Source: DAOTWP01 sp034435675
GTDB taxonomy: Bacteria; Chloroflexota; Anaerolineae; Aggregatilineales; Phototrophicaceae
DNA length: 7,800 nucleotides
Assembly (NCBI GenBank): GCA_034435675.1
Contig: DAOTWP010000131.1
Location: 1 to 7,800, forward strand
Direction of reading: 5' to 3'
The translations under genes and the position numbers were made by a program. Shown here piece by piece: positions 1 to 5,659 of the stretch (position 1 is its first letter; the number at the start of each line of letters is the position of its first letter). Under the pieces are notes generated by a model. It was not told where the DNA came from and searched no databases. It saw only the letters and a list, made by a program, of their open reading frames with translations.

Positions 1-19
1 GGCGATCATGCGCCGTTAT

Positions 20-71
20 GGGCGCGCTTAGCGGGCGTGTTTAGCGGGCGCGCTTAGCGGGCGCGCTTGTG
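20..71. repeat. 13-bp tandem repeat, about four copies
   Basis: The unit GGGCGCGCTTAGC occurs at 20-32, again with two changes at 33-45 (GGGCGTGTTTAGC), exactly at 46-58, and as a decayed fourth copy at 59-71 (last three bases differ). The array ends inside the proposed -35 box (67-72) of the MBOAT promoter. It could be replication slippage in GC-rich DNA or a set of phased sites for a DNA-binding protein; the sequence alone does not decide. Confidence 0.85.
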
Positions 72-95
72 CTGCCCCGCCGCCCCGCCTATAAT
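67..95 (+). promoter_or_regulatory. Sigma-70-like promoter of the MBOAT/SGNH operon
   Basis: A perfect TATAAT -10 box lies at 90-95, with TTGTGC at 67-72 as a weak -35 (only TTG matches) at a 17-bp spacing. Transcription would start near base 102, leaving an untranslated leader of about 27 bases before the ATG at 129. No clear Shine-Dalgarno sequence precedes that ATG (the bases before it are CTGACAAAACA), so initiation may be weak or rely on an A-rich, unstructured leader. The -35 box is formed from the last repeat copy, so changes in repeat number could move upstream DNA relative to the promoter. Confidence 0.6.
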
Positions 96-128
96 AGCGC
101 GCTGGCATAATTCTGCGCTGACAAAACA

Positions 129-1637
129 ATGGTCTTCAACTCTGCGGATTACATCCTGCTGCTTGCCGGGGTGGTCGCCCTGTACGGGCTGCTGCGCACC
201 GCCCGGCAGCAAAACCTGCTGCTGCTTGCCGCCAGCTATGTCTTTTATGCCTCATGGGACTGGCGCTTTCTGGCGCTGCTGCTGCTGACTACCGGCGTCA
301 ACTACCTGCTGGCTGGCGCGCTGCACGGCACCGATTCCGCCAAAGCACCGCGCCGCCGCCGCTGGCTGCTGGTCGCCGCGCTGGGTTTTAACCTGGGGCT
401 GCTGGGCTTCTTCAAATACTTCAATTTTTTTATCCTCTCCTTCAGCAAACTGCTGGAAACGCTCGGCTTCAGCGCACACCTGCCGACGCTCAATATTCTG
501 CTGCCGGTGGGCATCTCGTTCTTCACGTTTCAGGTGTTGTCCTATGTGCTGGATGTCTATCGCGGGGATGCTCAGCCGGAACGCAGCCTGCTCAATTTTG
601 CGCTGTATGTCGGCTTCTTCCCACAGCTCCTTGCCGGTCCAATCGAACGCGCCCCGGCGATGCTGCCACAGTATGCCGCCCCGCGCCGGCTGACCGCAGG
701 CGATTTTGAACAGGGTGTGGCGCTGATTCTGCTGGGCTTGTTCAAAAAGATCGTCATCGCCGATGTCGCCGCGACAGTGATCAGCCATGAAGTGTTTAAC
801 GCGCCGCTGGACTATGCGCCCGGTCAGGTGCTTGCCGCTGTCTACCTGTTCGCCGTGCAGCTCTATGCCGACTTCTCTGGCTACAGCGACATCGCGCGCG
901 GTTCGGCACGGCTGCTGGGCATCCGGCTGATGGTTAATTTCAACCAGCCATATTTCGCGCAGACGATCACCGAGTTCTGGAATCGCTGGCATATCTCGCT
1001 GTCGCTGTGGCTGCGCATCTACATCTTCCTGCCGCTGAGCCGCACGCTGCTCAAGCGCACGGGCAAAGGCGACCTGGCGTTCAACAGCGCCATCATGGTC
1101 ACGATGCTGGCTTCGGGGCTGTGGCACGGCGCAAACCTGACCTTTGTGCTGTGGGGCGGGCTGCATGGGCTGTACCAGATCATCGGGCGCCCGCTGCGCA
1201 GCACGGCACGTCCGCTGCTGCGTCATCCCTCTGTGCTGGTACGCCGCACGACTGTCCTGGCGCGTGTGCTGCTGGCGTTTCATCTGGTGCTGCTGGCATG
1301 GGTGCTGTTTGCGGTCATGGCGGCTGTACCCACCCCCGCTGCGTCCGCGCAGTTGCTCGCCGAAAGTGCTTTGCAGCGCGCGGGCGAAGTCTATGCGCAA
1401 ATGGCGGCAGCGCTGACCGGCGGTTTTGGCGCGGATCTGCTGGCGCTGGCAGCACCGGTGCTGCTGCTCTATGCGGTGCTGTTCGCGGTGGATGCCGCGC
1501 AGCTTGCCACCGGGGAGCACACCTTTTTGCTGCGGCTGCCCCGGATGGCGCAGGCAGGATTGGTGCTGCTGACACTGTTGAGTCTGATCTTTTTCGCGGT
1601 GAAACCCTATGTCCCTTTCTTCTACTTCCAGTTCTGA
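129..1637 (+). CDS. MBOAT family O-acyltransferase (AlgI/DltB/PatA type)
   Basis: A 502-aa polytopic membrane protein that should transfer an acyl group (often acetyl) across the membrane onto an exported glycan or other surface polymer. Family signatures are easy to see: KYFNFF (96-101), LPVGISFFTFQ (125-135), FFPQLLAGPIERA (163-175), ADFSGYSDIARG (247-258), FWNRWHISLSLW (283-294) with His288, and ASGLWHGAN (328-336) with His333, the residue expected to be catalytic. Hydrophobic segments fill most of the chain, and the length suits the family (AlgI is about 520 aa). One oddity: the usual RDY after the first His motif reads R296-I297-Y298, so the Asp is lost. The gene overlaps the next one by 29 bases, which implies translational coupling with its SGNH-like partner. 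The start is the first ATG after a good promoter. The family call is firm; the substrate cannot be read from the sequence. Confidence 0.93.
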   Translation: MVFNSADYILLLAGVVALYGLLRTARQQNLLLLAASYVFYASWDWRFLALLLLTTGVNYLLAGALHGTDSAKAPRRRRWLLVAALGFNLGLLGFFKYFNFFILSFSKLLETLGFSAHLPTLNILLPVGISFFTFQVLSYVLDVYRGDAQPERSLLNFALYVGFFPQLLAGPIERAPAMLPQYAAPRRLTAGDFEQGVALILLGLFKKIVIADVAATVISHEVFNAPLDYAPGQVLAAVYLFAVQLYADFSGYSDIARGSARLLGIRLMVNFNQPYFAQTITEFWNRWHISLSLWLRIYIFLPLSRTLLKRTGKGDLAFNSAIMVTMLASGLWHGANLTFVLWGGLHGLYQIIGRPLRSTARPLLRHPSVLVRRTTVLARVLLAFHLVLLAWVLFAVMAAVPTPAASAQLLAESALQRAGEVYAQMAAALTGGFGADLLALAAPVLLLYAVLFAVDAAQLATGEHTFLLRLPRMAQAGLVLLTLLSLIFFAVKPYVPFFYFQF

Positions 1638-2685
1638 TACGCCCGCCCGTGCCGCCCGTCCCGCAACCTGGCGCGGGATACGGCGCGGGATGCTGTGGGT
1701 AGCGCTGCTGTTGTTGGCGGCGGAAGGGCTGCTGCGTTTGCCGCCGGTCAATGCCTGGCTGCAAACCAATATCGCCCCCTATGAGCATCTGCTCTGGTAT
1801 GATGCATTCCCACCCGGTTATGCGCTTGCTCTGGCTGACACCGATTATGCTATCTGGCTGATCGGTTCGTCGTACATGATGACTGGTTTGGACCCCGCGC
1901 TGATTGACGCTGAGCTGGGGCGGCAGGGGTATGCCAGCCTGAATGTGCAGAACTTCGGCTTAAACCGCATGGTCAATTTGACAAGTATGAGCCTGATGCT
2001 GGATCGCTGGCTGCTGGAAATTGAACAACCGCAGGTGGTGGTGCTGGGCTTGTCGGCGCGCAATTTCATCCGCTTCGCCCGCGATATCACCGTGGCGGAA
2101 AACTCACCCTACGAAAGCCTGCACATTTTCGCGGACAGTCCCGGTGATTATCTGGGACGGCTGCTGGTTGACCACAGCGCGTTATTCCATTACGGCGTGC
2201 TGGCACGCAATGCGCTGCTGCCCCCGGCGCTGCCGCCGCCGACTGCTAGGGGCGGCTATGTCCTGCGCCCGCAGGCGATGCACTGCGATGAACGTTTCTT
2301 TGCGGAACCGTTTACTGCCGAACAGCTTTGGCTGGACGTGCCCGGCGGGCTGGCGCGGCTTGGCGACCTGCTGGCGGTATTTGAACGACGCGGCATCCCT
2401 GTGCTGGTGGTCAACATGCCGCTGCCGCAGTGTACACTGGACCGGCTCTACGGCGGCAGCGCACAGTATGACCGTGCCTATCTGACCCCTGCTGCCGAAT
2501 ACCTGCACAACCGGCAGACTGCGTTCGTGGCGCTGGACGCACAGTTCGCTGCCGCGGTGCCGGCGGACGAGCAGGGGCAGTATTTCTATGACAGTCACCA
2601 TCCCAACCGGCAGGGAGCGCTGCTGTTCAGCGCATGGACCAGCAGCGCCCTTGCCGACTGGCTGCGCACGCTCTACGCGGGGTGA
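1609..2685 (+). CDS. Membrane-anchored SGNH-hydrolase-like protein, partner of the MBOAT
   Basis: A 358-aa protein with a basic N-terminus, one hydrophobic segment at about residues 28-45 (signal anchor or uncleaved signal) and a large, probably extracytoplasmic, domain. SGNH-like marks are LIGSSYMMTG (84-93), where Ser88 takes the place of the GDS nucleophile; a block-II-like NFGLNR; and YDSHHPN near the C-terminus, giving Asp328-x-x-His331, the usual acid/base pair. In AlgI-AlgJ/X, PatA-PatB and DltB-DltD systems, an MBOAT moves the acyl group across the membrane and an SGNH-type partner places it on the polymer, so the same role is inferred here. The ATG at 1609 lies inside the upstream gene and has a weak GGTGA six bases before it. 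An internal Met28 is possible but would cut off the basic residues before the anchor. Sequence similarity to named families is low; the call rests on motifs plus context. Confidence 0.72.
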   Translation: MSLSSTSSSDTPARAARPATWRGIRRGMLWVALLLLAAEGLLRLPPVNAWLQTNIAPYEHLLWYDAFPPGYALALADTDYAIWLIGSSYMMTGLDPALIDAELGRQGYASLNVQNFGLNRMVNLTSMSLMLDRWLLEIEQPQVVVLGLSARNFIRFARDITVAENSPYESLHIFADSPGDYLGRLLVDHSALFHYGVLARNALLPPALPPPTARGGYVLRPQAMHCDERFFAEPFTAEQLWLDVPGGLARLGDLLAVFERRGIPVLVVNMPLPQCTLDRLYGGSAQYDRAYLTPAAEYLHNRQTAFVALDAQFAAAVPADEQGQYFYDSHHPNRQGALLFSAWTSSALADWLRTLYAG

Positions 2686-2693
2686 GCGCGCTG

Positions 2694-2710
2694 CCCGCCG
2701 GACCAGCGGG
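2694..2710. other. Small hairpin between convergent genes
   Basis: CCCGC (2694-2698) and GCGGG (2706-2710) can pair around a 7-base loop, nine bases after the SGNH-like gene's stop codon. It lacks a T-run, so it is at best a weak terminator. The rest of 2686-2756 shows nothing else. Confidence 0.3.
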
Positions 2711-2756
2711 TTACCCCCTGGTTCACCCGTCAAACGCATGTTGCGACGGTATCGCC

Positions 2757-3122
2757 TTATCCCGTTTCAGCCACCTGCGCCAGCAGTCCGGCGCAGGCAT
2801 CTGTCCCGCCCTGGCTGTAGGCAATCCATGCCATTGATTTACGCTCCGCCGACTGGTGTTTCGCCAGCTCACGCACCCAGCGTGCCTGTTCGTCCACAAT
2901 CAACACCTGCGCGGCGGCGGCATCCACCGGCTGCAATCCGCGCAGCTTGCGCAGCAGCCCGCGCAGTGCCACAAGCCGTCCCTCGTCGTATTTGACACCG
3001 CCGGTGACATGCCCGTCCTTGTGGATTTCACACAGAGATTGTTCGCCTAAACGCGCGGTCATGGCGGCGTTAGCGCGGTCAATTTCGGTTTGCAGCAGAT
3101 CGAACAATGCTGCGGTGGTCAT
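2757..3122 (-). CDS. Hypothetical 121-aa soluble protein, downstream of azlC
   Basis: I do not recognise this protein. It is real by translation signals: AGGAG (3131-3135 on the complement) lies eight bases before an ATG at 3122. The product has no membrane segment or signal peptide. It appears mostly helical: an N-terminal helix rich in A, L, E and R (3-25), a central polar stretch with C31, H34, K35 and GGVKYDEG (41-48), a basic helix around LVALRGLLRKLRG (50-62), and an Ala-rich C-terminal half with two more likely helices. The polar stretch between helices could be a binding or catalytic turn, but this is speculation. It follows azlC in the same direction after an 83-base gap, the place where azlD would normally be, so the two may be co-transcribed. 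Functional link to AzlC is not shown. Confidence 0.72.
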   Translation of the reverse strand: MTTAALFDLLQTEIDRANAAMTARLGEQSLCEIHKDGHVTGGVKYDEGRLVALRGLLRKLRGLQPVDAAAAQVLIVDEQARWVRELAKHQSAERKSMAWIAYSQGGTDACAGLLAQVAETG

Positions 3123-3167
3123 TGGGGTTGCTCCTGTCAGCGTGGGTTAGCGTTCTGGTGCTACGCC

Positions 3168-3185
3168 CTCTGGACGCTGCCAGAG
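3168..3185 (-). other. Hairpin between azlC and the 121-aa gene
   Basis: CTCTGG (3168-3173) and CCAGAG (3180-3185) form a perfect 6-bp stem with a 6-base loop, in the 83-base gap after the azlC stop codon. There is no T-run. It could be an mRNA-processing or attenuating hairpin that sets different levels for the two genes, or chance. Confidence 0.35.
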
Positions 3186-3205
3186 CGCCGGGCATTACGC
3201 CGCCG

Positions 3206-3955
3206 CTACGGCTCGCCGCGCTGTTTCGGCGCAGGTGGGGGAAAAGCATCTTCTTGCAGCAGAGTTTCCGCCAGCAGCCCCGCCGCAATGCCGACAACCG
3301 CTGTAATCAGAATGCCGATTTTGTTGTCCAGTCCATAGGTCAGCACGCCCACCACCGCCGAGACGACCACGGCGAACAACACCGGGCGCGTGGTAATCAG
3401 CGGCACAACGATGCCGACAAACGTCACCACCAGCGCGAAGTCCAGTCCCCAGTTTTCCGCGCCGGCAAAGCTCTGCCCCGCCAGCACCCCGATGAGTGTG
3501 CAAAGCTGCCAGTTGACGTACATCAGCAGTGCCGAGCCGAAGAAATACCAGTGTTTGTACGGCGAGTCGTCCGGTTGGCGATAGCGCATAATCACCACTG
3601 CATAGGACTCGTCCGTCAGCCAGAAGCCCAGCGGCAGCAGCCAGCGCTGCGGCAGGTGGCGCATATACGGCGCGAGCGATGCACTGTAGAGCGCATGGCG
3701 CAGGTTAACGATCAGCGTGGTAAAGATGATCACAGCGAGTCCGGTTTGGTCGGCAACCAGCCCGGCGGCGATGAACTGCGCGGAACCGGCGAAGACAAAT
3801 AACGACATGCCCAGTGTGCCCGCGGCGCTGATGCCCGATGTCACCGCCAGCGCGCCGAAGATGATCCCAAACGGCGCAGCGCCGATAATCAGCGGAACTG
3901 TGGCGCGCATCCCGGCGAGAAACTCGCCCCGGCGGGTACTGGTGGCTGAATACAT
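3206..3955 (-). CDS. azlC: AzlC-family branched-chain amino acid exporter subunit
   Basis: A 249-aa inner-membrane protein of the AzlC/YgaZ family, which with the small partner AzlD/YgaH exports branched-chain amino acids (and toxic analogues such as azaleucine). Signatures: RATVPLIIGAAPFGIIFG (17-34), VFAGSAQF (54-61), NLRHALYSASLAPY (84-97) and TDESYAV (114-120), followed by hydrophobic C-terminal helices. The reading frame is open much further upstream, but the start at 3955 is preferred because AAGGA sits about seven bases before it and homology begins just after it; the upstream extension is arginine-rich, lacks family features and overlaps the antisense-free end of the inositol synthase gene. 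Its own promoter lies in the 166-base gap before it. No AzlD-like gene (about 100 aa, three to four helices) follows; an unrelated soluble protein does. Confidence 0.9.
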   Translation of the reverse strand: MYSATSTRRGEFLAGMRATVPLIIGAAPFGIIFGALAVTSGISAAGTLGMSLFVFAGSAQFIAAGLVADQTGLAVIIFTTLIVNLRHALYSASLAPYMRHLPQRWLLPLGFWLTDESYAVVIMRYRQPDDSPYKHWYFFGSALLMYVNWQLCTLIGVLAGQSFAGAENWGLDFALVVTFVGIVVPLITTRPVLFAVVVSAVVGVLTYGLDNKIGILITAVVGIAAGLLAETLLQEDAFPPPAPKQRGEP

Positions 3956-4019
3956 AGGCGATCCTTGTGTGTATATGCGGCAGCAGGCAGGGCGCAGGGT
4001 GTACCTGTCACATCTGCCC

Positions 4020-4048
4020 ATTGTGTGGCGCAGCGCCGCACAGATCAA
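4020..4048 (-). promoter_or_regulatory. Probable azlC promoter with operator-like dyad
   Basis: Reading the - strand, TTGATC (4043-4048) and CACAAT (4020-4025) form -35 and -10 boxes with four of six matches each and exact 17-bp spacing; transcription would begin near 4013, about 58 bases before the azlC ATG. The spacer and part of the -10 are covered by an inverted repeat with 10-base arms: TGTGTGGCGC (4022-4031) and GCGCCGCACA (4033-4042) around one central base, with one mismatched pair. A repressor bound there would block RNA polymerase. The regulator is unknown; Lrp- or AzlB-like control is known for other azlCD operons but is not shown here. Confidence 0.5.
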
Positions 4049-4078
4049 GAGTCCGCTATGTCCAGTGCGGGGAGGGCT

Positions 4079-4101
4079 GGGGCATCCAACCCGGATGCCC
4101 C
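4079..4101 (-). terminator. Strong GC-rich hairpin after the inositol synthase gene
   Basis: GGGGCATCC (4079-4087) and GGATGCCCC (4093-4101) form a perfect 9-bp stem with a 5-base loop, 20 bases past the stop codon of the gene read on the - strand. No T-run follows on that strand, so it is not a textbook intrinsic terminator, but its position between one gene's stop and the next gene's promoter suits termination or 3'-end protection of the mRNA. Confidence 0.55.
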
Positions 4102-4121
4102 GGAGACCGTGTGAGTCGCGG

Positions 4122-5237
4122 TTATGGACGGGTGCGGTCCTTGCCGTCCCAGACGAACGCCTCGTCGCGGATGTACGCCTCAACCAGATCATGCGCCACA
4201 TCATCCGGCGGCTGAATCGGCGGCGACTTAAAGAAGTACGAACTGGGAGCTTCGATGGCACCACTCAGACCACGATCCAGCGCCAGCTTGGCGCAGCGCA
4301 CCGCGTCGATAATCACGCCCGCGCTGTTGGGGCTGTCCCAGACTTCCAGCTTGAGTTCCACATTCAGCGGCACGTCGCCAAAGCTGCGCCCTTCCAGCCG
4401 GATATACGCCCATTTGCGGTCGGTCAGCCAGGGCACAAAGTCGCTGGGACCGATATGTACGTTATCGTCGCCCATGTCATACGGCAGTTGGCTGGTCACG
4501 CTGTTGGTTTTGCTCACCTTTTTGCTTTCGAGGCGGCTGCGATCGAGCATGTTGTAGAAGTCCATGTTGCCGCCCACGTTGAGCTGGCTGGTGCGTTCCA
4601 GCTTGACACCACGATCCTTAAACAGGTTCGCCAGCACGCGGTGCACGATAGTCGCGCCGACCTGACTCTTGATGTCGTCGCCCAGCACCGGCAGCCCACG
4701 CTCTCTGAAGCGTCCCTGCCAATACGGTTCACGGGCAATGAACACCGGAATGGCGTTGACGAAGGCGCAGCCCGCGTTGAGTACCTGCTCGACATACCAC
4801 TTGGTCGCCTGTTCGCTGCCTACGGGCAGATAGTTGACAACCACATCGGTCTGCGTGTCCTTAAGCAGTTGGACAATATTGTCGGTGCTGCCCGGCGCTT
4901 TGGTGATTTTCTGCGACAGGTACGGACCCAGCCCGTCGTGGGTCATGCCGCGTGCGACCGTGACGCCAGTGAGCGTGGGCACTTCGGCAAAGCGAATTGT
5001 GTTGTTCTGCCCCGACCAGATCGCCATGCCGAGGTCTTTGCCGACCTTGTCCTGATCGATGTCAATCGCGGCGGAGAATTCGATGTCGCGGATACGATAC
5101 CCGCCCAGATTGTTATGCATGATGCCGGGGATGAATTCATCGTCGGCAGCATCGCGGTAATAATGCACGCCCTGTACCAGTGAATTGGCACAATTGCCCA
5201 CGCCGATGACGGCAACCCGGATTTTTTTATCGCTCAA
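4122..5237 (-). CDS. ino1: Inositol-3-phosphate synthase (myo-inositol-1-phosphate synthase)
   Basis: This 371-aa cytosolic NAD-dependent enzyme converts glucose 6-phosphate to inositol phosphate, the first step towards inositol lipids and other inositol solutes. An N-terminal Rossmann loop is clear (GVGNCANS, 12-19). Family blocks follow: NYLPVGSEQA (135-144), GDDIKSQVGATI (187-198) with Lys190, NVGGNMDFYN (220-229), SKTNSV (242-247) and DSPNSAGVIIDAVRCAK (301-317). The length matches the short bacterial and actinobacterial type rather than the roughly 530-aa eukaryotic form. The start is TTG at 5237, favoured because AAAGGAG (5246-5252 on the complement) lies eight bases upstream and the Rossmann strand starts at once. 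It appears monocistronic, with a hairpin after its stop and an intergenic region of inverted repeats before it. No phosphatidylinositol synthase or inositol monophosphatase gene is in this window, so the use of the product is unknown. A long open frame on the opposite strand is a shadow. Confidence 0.95.
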   Translation of the reverse strand: MSDKKIRVAVIGVGNCANSLVQGVHYYRDAADDEFIPGIMHNNLGGYRIRDIEFSAAIDIDQDKVGKDLGMAIWSGQNNTIRFAEVPTLTGVTVARGMTHDGLGPYLSQKITKAPGSTDNIVQLLKDTQTDVVVNYLPVGSEQATKWYVEQVLNAGCAFVNAIPVFIAREPYWQGRFRERGLPVLGDDIKSQVGATIVHRVLANLFKDRGVKLERTSQLNVGGNMDFYNMLDRSRLESKKVSKTNSVTSQLPYDMGDDNVHIGPSDFVPWLTDRKWAYIRLEGRSFGDVPLNVELKLEVWDSPNSAGVIIDAVRCAKLALDRGLSGAIEAPSSYFFKSPPIQPPDDVAHDLVEAYIRDEAFVWDGKDRTRP

Positions 5238-5391
5238 CCCGATTACTCCTTTGGGTATGGTGGTTGGATGCTACGTTTGCTGCGATCTGAAGAGTCTGCA
5301 TCGTTCCGCAGGCGGGCGCAGAAGGCGCTGTCCCGACCCCACTGCGGGGGAAATGCGGCGGTGGAATCCTCAGCCCGCTTCTCAACAGCAT

Positions 5392-5407
5392 AGCAGCATG
5401 TGCTGCT
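5392..5407. promoter_or_regulatory. Inverted repeat, possible operator near ino1
   Basis: AGCAGCA (5392-5398) and TGCTGCT (5401-5407) are perfect 7-base arms around TG. It lies about 155 bases upstream of the ino1 start codon. It may be an operator, or simply the result of GCT/AGC-rich sequence, since further TGC/GCT triplets follow. Confidence 0.35.
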
Positions 5408-5454
5408 GCTGCCATAGATCAACTTATATCCGTTTGCGTTAGAAGATAATTAGA

Positions 5455-5554
5455 CATTGCACTAGACCGGGTAAACCTACCCAAATGGATAGGCAATGCG
5501 GCTGCCCACAGCGCAGAAGCATTAAGATTGGCGCGCTGGCGACTTATGCTGTGC
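5455..5554. other. Cluster of stems: candidate structured RNA or operator array
   Basis: Two interrupted stems lie side by side. In the first, CATTGC (5455-5460) plus CTA (5462-5464) pairs with TAG-GCAATG (5490-5498), nine base pairs with a single bulged A, enclosing a GGGTA/TACCC hairpin (5469-5482). In the second, GCGC, AGCAT and AAG (5511-5526) pair with CTT, ATGCT and GTGC (5543-5554) with small bulges, closing on a CGC/GCG hairpin (5532-5541). A GATAAT box at 5445-5450 would start + strand transcription near 5456, exactly at the first stem, but no good -35 is present. I recognise no known riboswitch class. Confidence 0.4.
5476..5493. promoter_or_regulatory. Near-palindrome CCTACCC-AAAT-GGATAGG, possible regulator site
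   Basis: The arms CCTACCC (5476-5482) and GGATAGG (5487-5493) match at six of seven positions around AAAT. The TACCC...GG(A/G)TA layout recalls sites bound by NarL/LuxR-type helix-turn-helix regulators, with centre about 115 bases upstream of the -35 box of the next gene, a plausible activator position. As RNA, its left arm could instead pair with GGGTA at 5469-5473, so the two readings exclude each other. Confidence 0.4.
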
Positions 5555-5596
5555 TCACACACGCGCAGGGGGTGAAAAGGTGATGAGCATTATGGC

Positions 5597-5632
5597 TTAA
5601 CTGCGCATAAATAGGGTACTATAAAAATAGTA
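5597..5632 (+). promoter_or_regulatory. Sigma-70-like promoter with palindromic -10 region
   Basis: TTAACT (5597-5602, four of six matches) and TATAAA (5620-5625, five of six) are spaced by exactly 17 bp; transcription would start near 5632, about 28 bases before the ATG at 5660. The -10 box lies inside a perfect inverted repeat, TACTAT (5617-5622) and ATAGTA (5627-5632) around AAAA, which could be a repressor operator over the start site. Confidence 0.65.
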
Positions 5633-5659
5633 AAGATTGGGTTCATCAGGACTCTACTT

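Larger units (their letters stand above)
5238..5659. other. Divergent intergenic region of 422 bp with several inverted repeats
   Basis: No protein gene is visible. From left to right it holds the ino1 ribosome-binding site (5246-5252), a CCCC/GGGG hairpin near 5336-5348, an AGCAGCA/TGCTGCT inverted repeat (5392-5407), a cluster of stems between 5455 and 5554, and a promoter with palindromic -10 region (5597-5632). The part from about 5400 to 5660 is noticeably richer in A and T than the flanking genes. I could not find a convincing -35/-10 pair for ino1; TATAAG on the complement of 5423-5428 is the best -10 but has no matching -35. Confidence 0.7.

Noticed and set aside
1007..1702. 231-codon + strand frame inside the MBOAT gene
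   Set aside because: Ala/Arg/Gly-rich out-of-frame shadow; the MBOAT frame carries the conserved motifs.
252..1769. Open frame of about 505 codons on the - strand opposite the MBOAT gene
   Set aside because: It mirrors the well-supported MBOAT gene; its product is Gln/Arg-rich with no domain, as expected of an antisense frame in GC-rich coding DNA.
3107..3802. 231-codon + strand frame opposite azlC
   Set aside because: His/Gln/Arg-rich antisense product; azlC is clearly encoded on the other strand.
3956..4264. N-terminal extension of AzlC by 103 residues
   Set aside because: The extension is Arg-rich and unlike the family, runs through a promoter, a strong hairpin and the end of ino1; the ATG at 3955 has a good ribosome-binding site.
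3717..5183. Open frame of 488 codons on the + strand opposite ino1 and azlC
   Set aside because: The opposite strand encodes two recognisable families; this product is low in family features, spans two genes and a gap, and is an antisense shadow.
5455..5554. Cyclic-di-GMP (GEMM) or other known riboswitch
   Set aside because: Some GGCAA-like bases invited the idea, but the conserved core sequences and their order do not match any class I can recall.
5583..5600. Five-codon open frame (MSIMA) preceded by a G/A-rich stretch, possible leader peptide
   Set aside because: It lies upstream of the best promoter and overlaps its -35 box, so it would not be in that transcript; too short to support.
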